Position numbers and translations under genes: made by a program. DNA of 7,820 bases. Origin: Bacteroidales bacterium UBA5762 (GTDB lineage: Bacteria > Bacteroidota > Bacteroidia > Bacteroidales > TTA-H9). The notes beneath the pieces are model-generated. The model saw only the letters and a program-made list of their open reading frames with translations. It was not told the origin of the DNA and searched no databases. This document shows positions 1 to 7,616 of the stretch, piece after piece. Each line of letters starts with the position of its first letter. Within the stretch, counting starts at the first letter, position 1. The stretch covers positions 1 through 7,820 of the forward strand of contig DIEY01000051.1 of assembly GCA_002418865.1 (NCBI GenBank), in the 5' to 3' direction.

Positions 1-353
1 ATTAGGAGCAATCAGTTTTGGCTATAGTAATAATTAAGATTATGGAAGGGCTTTCAAATAAATATTTTGAGTAGATTGTCAGAAAAACTTATTTTGATAG
101 TTATTGTCATGAGTTTAAATCCATTCCTGTCGAACAAAAACGCTGTAAACAATATTGTTCTGATTCACCTTTCAGACGTTTAAATCCAATCTTTAAAGGT
201 AACTAAAAGGAAGATTTTAACTTAGGTGATTTTGATGAAGTTATAACTGATTAGTTTGGAATCGGCATTTTCCAAAATTCCCCAAATGGGGACTTTCAAT
301 TTAAGCGGTATAAATTATCTTGTAATATCCAGCCTCCGTTCCAACAGAGCACG
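1..353. other. Gene-free stretch with a decayed-looking frame
   Basis: No intact gene is visible here. One plus-strand frame beginning with ATG at 42 reads through three stops (72-74, 204-206, 252-254). The stretches between them look like ordinary protein (for example residues reading KEDFNLGDFDEVITD before the last stop), so a heavily decayed gene is possible, but I recognise no family. A small perfect hairpin lies at 279-292 (TCCCC, loop AAAT, GGGGA). An 11-base direct repeat GTTTAAATCCA occurs at 113-123 and 178-188; its flanks do not match, so I treat it as chance. Confidence 0.4.
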
Positions 354-491
354 GTTATAAGGTGTTCGTCAATCACTCGCTTTGTTCGCAAATTTCGTGC
401 AAGGCGAACGCACAGCTCAGCTCGCTGAAGCTTTGCTGAGCCGCCGCCGAAATTCCTGCACTCAAAAAAAACATAGCCGTAAGGGTATAAC
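354..491. repeat. Palindrome-rich intergenic repeat-like block
   Basis: This 138-base block starts with GTTATA (354-359) and ends with its inverse TATAAC (486-491). It is visibly richer in G+C than its surroundings. Several inverted pairs lie inside: GTTCGC 384-389 with GCGAAC 404-409; AATTTCG 391-397 with CGAAATT 448-454; GCTCAGC 415-421 with GCTGAGC 435-441. Some of these pairings exclude each other, so alternative folds are possible. The layout suggests a dispersed structured repeat, a MITE-like element or a gene-less cassette bounded by short recombination-type ends; the sequence does not decide which. Short open frames across it on both strands look spurious. No transposase or integrase is nearby. 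Confidence 0.4.
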
Positions 492-716
492 AAGCAGCTT
501 AAAAAAAATCTCCACACCTCGCTTCGCTTCGGGTAGTATTTTACCCAAAAACCTTGACTGCCTCTCCAGCCAATTTTTTAGATAGCTATCATTTCATTTT
601 CACCGCTTTCTTTTTATCCTGCGGCAAAAAGACGTAATCCGACGCAAAAGAAACCAATGCAATATCAATCAATCATTTATGTGCTAATTTCGTACACGGA
701 TAAGGTCTGAAACATG
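492..716. other. Gene-free stretch with hairpins and a minus-strand tail
   Basis: No intact gene is visible. A small hairpin lies at 531-546 (GGGTA, six-base loop, TACCC) and a perfect ten-base palindrome GATAGCTATC at 581-590. On the minus strand, positions 672 down to 589 read 27 codons (beginning LIDIALVSFASDYV and ending KKKAVKMK) followed by TGA, preceded in frame by another stop. The codon content looks protein-like and could be the surviving C-terminus of a lost gene, but I recognise no family and the length allows chance. Confidence 0.3.
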
Positions 717-746
717 TTTGCCTCATATCAAGTCCAAGTAATTTTC
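717..746 (+). promoter_or_regulatory. Near-consensus Bacteroidota promoter of the DUF6266 relic
   Basis: TTTG at 717-720 is followed after 18 bases by TAATTTTC at 739-746, which matches the TAnnTTTG box at all but its last base. The spacing equals that of the aspartate kinase promoter further right. It lies about 30 bases before the expected start of the DUF6266 relic, where a promoter for that gene should be. Whether it is still active is not known. Confidence 0.4.
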
Positions 747-776
747 TATTCATTCATTCTTTAAAATTTTTTTAAC

Positions 777-959
777 ATAGGTACTATTAAGCAAGGTATT
801 TTAGGTGGCTTTTCTGGCAAGGTTAGAACTGTCATTGGTGGAAGCTGGAAAGGTATATCTTATATGCGTAGCATTCCACAAAGTGTGAAGAATCCCCGTA
901 CTGACGGGCAGGTAAATCAGCTTATTTATTTGTATCATATTTGCAACATGAATTTGTAA
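777..959 (+). pseudogene. DUF6266 family protein, N-terminal relic
   Basis: The plus frame from 780 reads GTIKQGILGGFSGKVRTVIG, then SWKGISYMRSIPQSV, then NPRTDGQVNQ. This is the characteristic N-terminus of DUF6266, a family of unknown function that I know only from Bacteroidota, with proteins usually of roughly 200 residues. Two defects are visible. The codon where ATG is expected (777-779) is ATA. The family-like sequence also stops after about 46 residues, and the frame then runs through unrelated codons to TAA at 957-959. No more of the family is seen downstream, so this is a deletion-truncated relic. A promoter-like pair still precedes it. A non-standard ATA start giving a short peptide cannot be excluded but seems unlikely. 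Confidence 0.75.
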
Positions 960-1058
960 CGTTATGATATATAGTGCATATCACATTCAAAGAAGCGAAA
1001 TAACTCATTCAAAAGACTTATGTCGAATTAACAGCACACACTATTAAACTGAATAAAT

Positions 1059-1091
1059 AAAAAAACCTCCATATCAATGGGTGAGTTTTTT
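1059..1091 (+). terminator. Intrinsic terminator-like hairpin
   Basis: A-run plus CCTCCAT (1060-1072) can pair across the loop ATCA (1073-1076) with ATGGGTGAG plus T-run (1077-1091), leaving single-base bulges at 1082 and 1084 and one G-T wobble. The T-run at 1086-1091 follows the stem directly. The symmetric A/T arms would also allow leftward termination. It separates the upstream relics from the aspartate kinase promoter. Confidence 0.5.
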
Positions 1092-1135
1092 ATTGCCCCC
1101 CTACAACTATTAATGGTATTTCAATTTACAATGGC

Positions 1136-1165
1136 TTTGACTTTTTGACTTATCACGTATTTTTG
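1136..1165 (+). promoter_or_regulatory. Promoter of aspartate kinase unit
   Basis: TTTG at 1136-1139 and a perfect TAnnTTTG box (TATTTTTG) at 1158-1165, 18 bases apart, match the Bacteroidota primary sigma factor consensus. Transcription would begin a few bases after the box, near 1170, leaving a leader of only about a dozen bases before the ATG at 1184. That leaves no room for a leader-peptide attenuator or riboswitch after this start site. Confidence 0.6.
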
Positions 1166-1183
1166 CTTTTCTATTCTTAAAAA

Positions 1184-2458
1184 ATGGAAGTCTTTAAATT
1201 TGGAGGAGCTTCGCTGAAAGATGCTCAGGCATTGAAAAACATGGCAGAGATACTCATCTCATACCATGATATAGAACAACTCGTGGTTGTAATCTCAGCC
1301 ATGGGAAAAACGACTAATGCTTTCGAAAAATTCCTCCAGATAATATATAATGGATCGGCTAATTTTCAGGAGGCTTTCGAGCCCATTAAATCCTTCCATT
1401 TGGAAGTTTGTTATCAATTATTTCCTCAAGAACATTTTTTCTGGAAAGAATTGGAGAAAATCTTCGATGAAATACAACAACAATCCACCAGATTATCTTC
1501 TTTGCCTTATGACATGGCTTATGATAGAATTGTGGGTTATGGCGAAATTCTCGCCTCGCGCATTTTCAGTGTTTACCTAAATACCAGAGGCATAGATCAT
1601 CAATGGCTGGATGCGCGTTCTGTAATTCGAACCGATAGTTGTTTCCGTGCTGCGAATGTTGATATCGAGCTTTCGTACGATAGAATCAGATTATGGTTTC
1701 AACAAAATACAACCTCCCGCTATAGAATAATCACTCAAGGTTTTATAGGACGGGATATGCAAGACAACATGGTTACGCTTGGTCGCGAAGGTTCAGATTA
1801 TTCGGCTGCATTGTTCGCCACCGCTCTTTCAGCCGAAAAAGTAGTTCTATGGAAAGATGTGCCTGGTGTGATGAATGCAGACCCAGATTTTTATCCACAA
1901 GCGGTTACTTTTCAATTCGTGTCATACCGCGAAGCCGTGGAACTTACTTATTATGGGGCTAAAATCATCCATCCCAAAACTATTAAACCATTGGAGAACG
2001 CAGAAATTCCATTGTATGTCCGACCTTTCCTTCATCCTGCAGAACAAGGAACTCTCATTGGGCCAGGAGCCGGAACTATCCCGAAAATTCCTTCCATCAT
2101 CCATAAAAATAATCAGATTCTAATCACTATTTCCCATAAAGACCTTGCCTTTATAACGGAAAAAACACTTTCGACCGTATTAGCCATGTTCGATAATTTC
2201 GCTATGAAAATCAATCTAATGCAAAATTCTGCCCTTACCTTTTCAGTGTGTTTGGACGATGAGGGAAGTAGAGTCGAAGACATCCTCACTCAACTCATGG
2301 AATCTTTCGAAGTAAAATATAATCGTCAACTTACTCTGTTGACGTTCCGAAATTATGCTCAACAACCTCAGTTCATCGACCAATGGATAGAAGGAAAATT
2401 GATTTTGGTGGAACAACGTAGCCGCAACACTGCCCAATATGTTATTTCTGAAAAATAA
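1184..2458 (+). CDS. lysC: Aspartate kinase, monofunctional
   Basis: This enzyme phosphorylates L-aspartate with ATP, the first step toward lysine/diaminopimelate, threonine and methionine, in the cytoplasm. The 424-residue protein opens with the nucleotide-binding KFGGAS (residues 5-10). It carries LDARSVIRTD in the mid part, TLGREGSDY at 198-206 and KDVPGVMNADP at 224-234, then the YGAKIIHPKTI segment typical of the family. From about residue 312 (ILITISHKDLAF) to the end lies the regulatory part. It looks like one clear ACT domain plus a shorter second ACT-like piece, so feedback control by an amino acid is likely but its identity is not visible. There is no homoserine dehydrogenase domain, so it is not the fused ThrA type. 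The start is set by the N-terminal motif; the leader is A-rich without a Shine-Dalgarno. The next gene follows after 23 bases. The symbol is by function only. Confidence 0.93.
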   Translation: MEVFKFGGASLKDAQALKNMAEILISYHDIEQLVVVISAMGKTTNAFEKFLQIIYNGSANFQEAFEPIKSFHLEVCYQLFPQEHFFWKELEKIFDEIQQQSTRLSSLPYDMAYDRIVGYGEILASRIFSVYLNTRGIDHQWLDARSVIRTDSCFRAANVDIELSYDRIRLWFQQNTTSRYRIITQGFIGRDMQDNMVTLGREGSDYSAALFATALSAEKVVLWKDVPGVMNADPDFYPQAVTFQFVSYREAVELTYYGAKIIHPKTIKPLENAEIPLYVRPFLHPAEQGTLIGPGAGTIPKIPSIIHKNNQILITISHKDLAFITEKTLSTVLAMFDNFAMKINLMQNSALTFSVCLDDEGSRVEDILTQLMESFEVKYNRQLTLLTFRNYAQQPQFIDQWIEGKLILVEQRSRNTAQYVISEK

Positions 2459-2481
2459 ATACACTAAAAATTATTGAGTCA

Positions 2482-5400
2482 ATGAAAAAACATTTCTTCT
2501 TGTTGTCTCTTTTGATGTTTCTGATTTTTTATTTTTCGGAAATATCTCTAAGCCAGCCCAGACAGCACATTTCTTTGGATAAAGGATGGAAATTTCATCT
2601 TGGCAGCGCTTCTTCAGCTGAGAGAGATTTTGGCTATGGGTTGGTGAGCATTTATTCGAAAAATGGCAAATCGGAAGGCACCGCCATTTATCCTGGTTTT
2701 GATGACAGCCACTGGCGTAATGTAGATTTACCTCACGACTGGGCCATAGAACTTCCTTTCGTAAATCATCCTTCTTCCGATGTAATGAGTCATGGATACA
2801 AACCCATTGGAGGATATTTTCCCGAAAACTCTATAGGTTGGTATAGGCGAAATTTTGATATTCCAAGTTCCGATTCAGGCTTTAGGTTTTCTTTGACCTT
2901 TGATGGGGTGTATCGAGATGCAAAATTCTGGCTGAATGGATATTATCTGGGTAATAATGAAAGCGGATATTCAGGTATAGAATATGACATTACTGACTTT
3001 GTTTGGTTCGATAAACCCAATGTTCTGGTGGTTCGGGTAGACGCTACACAATACGAAGGTTGGTTTTATGAAGGTGCAGGCATTTATCGCCATGTTTGGC
3101 TGAATCGCTATCCCGAAATTCATATTCCTTCTAATGGTGTTTTTGCTTATAGTATTCCTAAAGGCAAAAGTTCCATCATTCATCTGGAAATTACTATTAT
3201 CAATTCATCACTAAAAGATAATATAGTGGGTGTGGAAACGCAAATAAAAAGTCGTGATGGTAGAGTGATGGCTCGAACCCTATCTAAGTCGATTTCAATA
3301 TCTGCCTTGGGAGAGTCCATAATAAACCAAGACATTAAAATTGATCATCCACACTTATGGAACCTCGACGATCCTTACCTTTACCGTATCGAAACCAGTA
3401 TTGTCTCAGAAAATAAAATTATAGATAGAACAAGTATGCCATTTGGAATACGTTCTATAAAATGGGATGCTGACAAAGGTTTTTTCCTAAACGATAGACC
3501 CATAAAACTATTAGGAGTAAACATGCATCAAGGACATGCAGGCTTAGGTGTCGCCTTACCGGATGGAATGCAATATTATCGCATCAACCGACTTAAACAA
3601 ATGGGAGCGAATGCTTACCGTTGTTCGCATCATCCGCCAACTCCCGAATTGTTGGATGCCTGCGATAGTTTGGGCATGCTTGTAATCAACGAGAACCGTT
3701 TGTTGAACACTTCACCTGAATACCTCGATCAATTCAGCAAAATGGTGATCCGCGACAGGAATCATCCTTCAGTCATTCTATGGTCAATTGGCAATGAAGA
3801 AGGATATATCCAAACCAATGGAAATGGCAAACGTATGGCTATTACTCTAATCGAAAAATTAAAACGTTTGGATCCATCACGTAAGGTTACTTATGCTGCC
3901 GATGTTTCGAATGTTTTCAAAGGAATTAATGAAGTAATTCCCATACGTGGTTTTAACTATCGAGAAGAAGCCATGGAAGATTATCACAAGGATCATCCAC
4001 ATCAGCCTATTATTGGAACCGAGATGGGAAGTACAGTTACTACCCGTGGAATTTATTCTTACGATTCTATCAATTGTTATTTACCTGATCTGGACCTTAC
4101 GGCACCATGGTGGGCTTCCAGAGCAGACGAATGGTGGCCCATAGTAGCTGAAAACCCCTGGGCTGCCGGTGGATTTATCTGGACAGGCATGGATTATATG
4201 GGCGAACCTACCCCATTTCACTGGCCTAATATTGGTTCTCATTTTGGCGTAATGGACCAATGTGGTTTCCCAAAAAATCTCTATTATTATTACCAATCAT
4301 GGTGGGATACTACCCTCCCTGTTCTAAATATAGCACCACACTGGAACTGGCTCAATCGCTGGGGCTTTGAACCAGAAGTATGGATAGATTCCAACGCCGA
4401 CAGTGTAAATTTGAAACTGAATGGAAAAGACCTCGGGACTCGTCTTATACAAAAAAATCAGCATTTAAAATGGAAGGTAAAATATGAACCAGGGCTTCTC
4501 GAGGCAAAAGGATACAAGAATGGTTTCGAGTTTATTTCGAAAATCGAAACCACCGGCCCAGCCTTCGAATTGGTGGTTTCTCCGCATAAAACTACTGCTA
4601 TAGCTAATTCGACCGATGTTGTAGTTATTAATATTAGTGCAGTAGATACAGGAGGACGTGAGATACCAACAGCCAACAACAGAGTCAGATTCAAGGTTAC
4701 AGGCCCTGCTAAAATCATTGGAGTAGGCAATGGCGATCCCTCATCCCATGAACCTGATAAATGCGAAACTGGCCTTTGGCAAAGATCTTTGTTCCAGGGA
4801 AAATGTCAGGTAATTCTTCAAATGGGCGATACACCCGGCAAGGTAGGTTTTGAGGCTTCTACTGAAGGCTTATGGCCTGCTTCGACTGAAATTCACACCC
4901 TTCCTGCCTCCTTTCATAATATTGCTCCTGCCATAGACCAGATCAAACCTTCAGGCTTACCTGATGGAGAACGAATTATGGGAGCAGATATCAGCTTTTT
5001 GCCACAATTAGAAGCTGAAGAAATGAAATTCTATGATTTTGGGAGCAACGTTCCCGAAGATGTTTTCGAAATCCTTAAAAAATATGGATTCAACTACATT
5101 CGACTCAGAATTTTTTATCAACCCGAAAACCCCGAAGGATATTCTCCCGATAAAGGATATTGCAATTTAAAGCAAACCCTCGAAATGGCCAGACGAATTA
5201 AAAAAGCCGGGATGAAATTTCTGCTTGATTTTCATTATAGCGATTATTGGGCCGACCCGGGCAAACAATACAAACCCGCTGCATGGGCTTCATTGCCATT
5301 CGAGATTTTGAAAGATTCTGTAAGAAACTATACGGTTAGAGTACTTCTTGCTTTGAAGGCTCAGGGCACATTACCCGACATGATTCAGCCTGGGAATGAA

Positions 5401-5898
5401 ATTAATCATGGTATGCTTTGGCCCGAAGGTCATATTTCACAACCGGATCAACTATCTGGCTTGCTCGAGGCCTCCATTTCAGGAATCAAAGAAGTTGCTC
5501 CCGAAGTCCCAATAATGCTTCATCTTGCACTGGGAGGGCAAAACGACGAATCGGTCTTTTGGCTCAATAATATGTTTGCTCGAGGTATAGATTGTGACGT
5601 CATTGGACTTTCATATTATCCACGCTGGCACTGCACCCTCGATGATTTAAAATACAACATGAGAGACCTGATCAGACGATATGGCAAAGACATCATAGTG
5701 GTAGAATATTCTCAGAAAAAAGAAGAAGTGGCTGGGGCAGTATTTGCCTTACCTAACGGCAAAGGAAAGGGTTGCTTTATCTGGGAACCCTTGAATACTT
5801 GGGAAGGTATATTCGATAAAAATGGAAAACCTACACGATGGTTGCATGCCTATGAAAATATTAAGGCCATGTATCTCAATGAAAATTCAAAAAATTGA
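2482..5898 (+). CDS. Secreted GH2 beta-galactosidase / GH53 galactanase fusion
   Basis: The 1138-residue protein begins with a signal peptide (KK, hydrophobic stretch, likely cleavage after SLS, residue 24), so it acts in the periplasm or outside. Residues about 28-200 are the GH2 sugar-binding domain (LPHDW, GWYRRNF, YEGAGIYRHVWL) and about 205-315 the Ig-like domain. About 320-610 is the GH2 barrel, with acid/base E439 in WSIGNE and nucleophile E514 in GTEMGS. DUF4982 spans about 612-675 (APHWNW, LNGKDLG) and a C-terminal GH2 domain about 692-800 (GVGNGDPSSHEPDK at 747-760). After a linker of roughly 20 residues, about 830-1130 form a near full-length GH53 domain: GADIS 834-838, DFHYSDYWADPGKQ, acid/base E973 in GNEINHG, nucleophile E1075 in VVEYS. 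By family, GH53 cuts beta-1,4-galactan internally and GH2 releases terminal beta-galactose, so the pair suits complete breakdown of pectic galactan. Substrate specificity is inferred. No SusC/SusD genes are adjacent. Confidence 0.94.
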   Translation: MKKHFFLLSLLMFLIFYFSEISLSQPRQHISLDKGWKFHLGSASSAERDFGYGLVSIYSKNGKSEGTAIYPGFDDSHWRNVDLPHDWAIELPFVNHPSSDVMSHGYKPIGGYFPENSIGWYRRNFDIPSSDSGFRFSLTFDGVYRDAKFWLNGYYLGNNESGYSGIEYDITDFVWFDKPNVLVVRVDATQYEGWFYEGAGIYRHVWLNRYPEIHIPSNGVFAYSIPKGKSSIIHLEITIINSSLKDNIVGVETQIKSRDGRVMARTLSKSISISALGESIINQDIKIDHPHLWNLDDPYLYRIETSIVSENKIIDRTSMPFGIRSIKWDADKGFFLNDRPIKLLGVNMHQGHAGLGVALPDGMQYYRINRLKQMGANAYRCSHHPPTPELLDACDSLGMLVINENRLLNTSPEYLDQFSKMVIRDRNHPSVILWSIGNEEGYIQTNGNGKRMAITLIEKLKRLDPSRKVTYAADVSNVFKGINEVIPIRGFNYREEAMEDYHKDHPHQPIIGTEMGSTVTTRGIYSYDSINCYLPDLDLTAPWWASRADEWWPIVAENPWAAGGFIWTGMDYMGEPTPFHWPNIGSHFGVMDQCGFPKNLYYYYQSWWDTTLPVLNIAPHWNWLNRWGFEPEVWIDSNADSVNLKLNGKDLGTRLIQKNQHLKWKVKYEPGLLEAKGYKNGFEFISKIETTGPAFELVVSPHKTTAIANSTDVVVINISAVDTGGREIPTANNRVRFKVTGPAKIIGVGNGDPSSHEPDKCETGLWQRSLFQGKCQVILQMGDTPGKVGFEASTEGLWPASTEIHTLPASFHNIAPAIDQIKPSGLPDGERIMGADISFLPQLEAEEMKFYDFGSNVPEDVFEILKKYGFNYIRLRIFYQPENPEGYSPDKGYCNLKQTLEMARRIKKAGMKFLLDFHYSDYWADPGKQYKPAAWASLPFEILKDSVRNYTVRVLLALKAQGTLPDMIQPGNEINHGMLWPEGHISQPDQLSGLLEASISGIKEVAPEVPIMLHLALGGQNDESVFWLNNMFARGIDCDVIGLSYYPRWHCTLDDLKYNMRDLIRRYGKDIIVVEYSQKKEEVAGAVFALPNGKGKGCFIWEPLNTWEGIFDKNGKPTRWLHAYENIKAMYLNENSKN

Positions 5899-5928
5899 GA
5901 TAAAATAAAAATCAGGCCGGTTTCAGAC

Positions 5929-5956
5929 AATCATTGATTTTCTTCAATGAATTTTC
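5929..5956. terminator. Hairpin between convergent genes
   Basis: TCATTGA (5931-5937) pairs with TCAATGA (5944-5950) around a six-base loop; the flanking AA (5929-5930) and TT (5952-5953) can extend the stem past one bulged base, and a short T-run follows at 5952-5955. It lies in the 80-base gap between the stops of the convergent galactanase and transporter genes, where a bidirectional terminator is expected. The T-run is short, so efficiency is uncertain. Confidence 0.42.
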
Positions 5957-5978
5957 GTATAATACGCATTTTAATGCC

Positions 5979-7580
5979 TTAAAATCCATTCAAAGGAATA
6001 GTTACTGTAGGAATGAGCAATAACCAGCCTATAATCACCATCATCAGAATAAATTTCCAAGCCCATTTGAACCATTTGACAAAAGGGATACGGGCAACCT
6101 CGAGCACACCTATCAATACTCCTGAAGTTGGAGTAATGAGATTGGTAAATCCGTCACCAATATGAAAGGCGGTCACGGTTGCCTGTTGTGATAAGCCTAT
6201 CATGTCGGAAACATCGCGTAAAATGGGCATCAGCAAAGCAGCTTTTGCCGTTCCACTAGTAATAATGGCATTCATGCCCGATTGAAAAAGGTACATCAAT
6301 GAAAGGCTGCTAATTTTACCAGCTCCTTGAATAGAATTTGATATGCTGTATAAAATAGTGTCGATAATCTTCCCATCCTCCAGAATCACAATGATACCAC
6401 CTGCTAAGGCAACTACCAAAGCGGCTGATAGAATATCTTTGGCTCCCGCAATAAATGATTGCGTAATCTGATTGGGAGTTTTGCCCAGGCCTATGCCTAT
6501 CACAACTGCCATGCTAAAAAACAAGGTGGCTAACTCAAGCAAACCCCACGAAAACCCAGTTACACCAATAATTAAATATAATATGGTAAACCCTAGAATA
6601 TTCAACATGAAATATTCTCTCGATTTTTTCAAACTCACCCGGCCAAAGAAAGCAAATAACAAAGCAGCCAAGGGTAAAGCTGGAAATCTGAAACTTGTAC
6701 TTCCCAATCTAATTTGATTCATAGGAAGAATAATGGCTGAAACAAGAGCAGCAGCCAAAATAAGAAAATATGCAAGATAAGTGGATTTGTCAGCAGACGT
6801 AAGACTAAGGTTTTGCCGATTTGCATGTTGTTCTCTCCAATAATGGTCATTTTCATAAACCGGGCTAAAACGCGGATTTCGTTTGACGCGATTGGCATAC
6901 CACAGGATAAATCCAATCCCAAAGATATTCACTACAATCCATATAAAAAATCGATATTCTATGCCTGAAAATAAAGGTAAGCCCGCAATTTCCTGAGCAA
7001 TTCCAAGCGTAAATGGATTCATCAGACAGCCAGCAAAGCCAATTCCTGCACCTATAAAACACATACTCACTCCTACTATGGAATCGTAGCCCATAGAGAT
7101 AGCCATGGGCACAAAAATGATAACAAAGGCTATGGTTTCTTCACTCATGCCAAAAATCGCTCCAAAAAGGCTGAAAATCAACATGACAACAGTTATGATG
7201 AGATTGTTGACCCCTATCTTACGAAAAAATTTGTATCGATTAAATTTATCAGCCTTTCCTAAAAACGAATAAACCCCCACATCTACGGCTTTGCTTTCAT
7301 TAAGCAGCCAAAAAGCTCCACCAAGAATCAAAATAAACACTATGATTTTGGGCGTCCTGATAAATCCTTTATAAAATGCCGAAAAAATCTGCCATGTCTG
7401 AGGCTCATGATCAATCCACTGAAAAGAATGAGCATCTATCACTTCTCGAGTGCCATCACTCGTTCTGATAAGCTGGCGCGAAAATTGTCCACCTGGAATT
7501 ATCCATGTTAAAATAGCCGCTAAAAAAATAATGGCAAAAACAATTACATAAGTATGAGGGATTTGTGGACTTCTTTTCAT
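5979..7580 (-). CDS. YfcC/DcuC-family inner-membrane transporter
   Basis: The 533-residue protein is strongly hydrophobic with about a dozen membrane segments, the first at residues 10-30. It carries both half-repeat signatures of the YfcC branch of the DcuC family. The first is FGMSEETI (143-150) followed by GAGIGFAG and NPFTLGIAQEIAG (188-200). The second is VVALAGGIIVILEDGKIIDTIL (388-410 region) followed by GDGFTNLITPTSG (475-487). Relatives include C4-dicarboxylate carriers and YfcC proteins whose substrates are mostly unproven, so the cargo (a carboxylate or amino-acid-like anion) is not assigned. It is slightly longer than usual; polar insertions near residues 36-65 and 228-265 account for this. 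The start at 7580 directly precedes the first membrane segment. The leader has no Shine-Dalgarno. It converges with the galactanase gene and seems to be its own transcription unit. Confidence 0.9.
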   Translation of the reverse strand: MKRSPQIPHTYVIVFAIIFLAAILTWIIPGGQFSRQLIRTSDGTREVIDAHSFQWIDHEPQTWQIFSAFYKGFIRTPKIIVFILILGGAFWLLNESKAVDVGVYSFLGKADKFNRYKFFRKIGVNNLIITVVMLIFSLFGAIFGMSEETIAFVIIFVPMAISMGYDSIVGVSMCFIGAGIGFAGCLMNPFTLGIAQEIAGLPLFSGIEYRFFIWIVVNIFGIGFILWYANRVKRNPRFSPVYENDHYWREQHANRQNLSLTSADKSTYLAYFLILAAALVSAIILPMNQIRLGSTSFRFPALPLAALLFAFFGRVSLKKSREYFMLNILGFTILYLIIGVTGFSWGLLELATLFFSMAVVIGIGLGKTPNQITQSFIAGAKDILSAALVVALAGGIIVILEDGKIIDTILYSISNSIQGAGKISSLSLMYLFQSGMNAIITSGTAKAALLMPILRDVSDMIGLSQQATVTAFHIGDGFTNLITPTSGVLIGVLEVARIPFVKWFKWAWKFILMMVIIGWLLLIPTVTIPLNGF

Positions 7581-7608
7581 ATGAAATACGAGAATTAAAT
7601 TCTGACCC

Positions 7609-7616
7609 CAAATTTA
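7609..7616 (-). promoter_or_regulatory. -7 box of the transporter gene
   Basis: On the minus strand TAAATTTG is a perfect TAnnTTTG box ending 28 bases before the ATG at 7580. The best TTTG/TTG upstream (7642-7648) is 25 or more bases away, longer than the usual spacing near 19, so only the -7 half is well supported. Confidence 0.42.

Noticed and set aside
113..188. Direct repeat GTTTAAATCCA with 65-base period, reminiscent of CRISPR spacing
   Set aside because: Only two copies of 11 bases, no matching flanks, no third unit and no cas genes.
296..517. Minus-strand open frame of 73 codons
   Set aside because: It lies across the palindrome-rich block, resembles no protein family, and its codons follow the inverted repeats rather than a coding pattern.
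382..585. Plus-strand open frame of 67 codons
   Set aside because: It overlaps the same repeat block on the other strand, with no family resemblance and no promoter; best explained by local G+C-rich repeat sequence.
4081..4296. Minus-strand open frame inside the galactosidase gene
   Set aside because: Shadow of the GH2 barrel coding sequence; no start signals or family resemblance.
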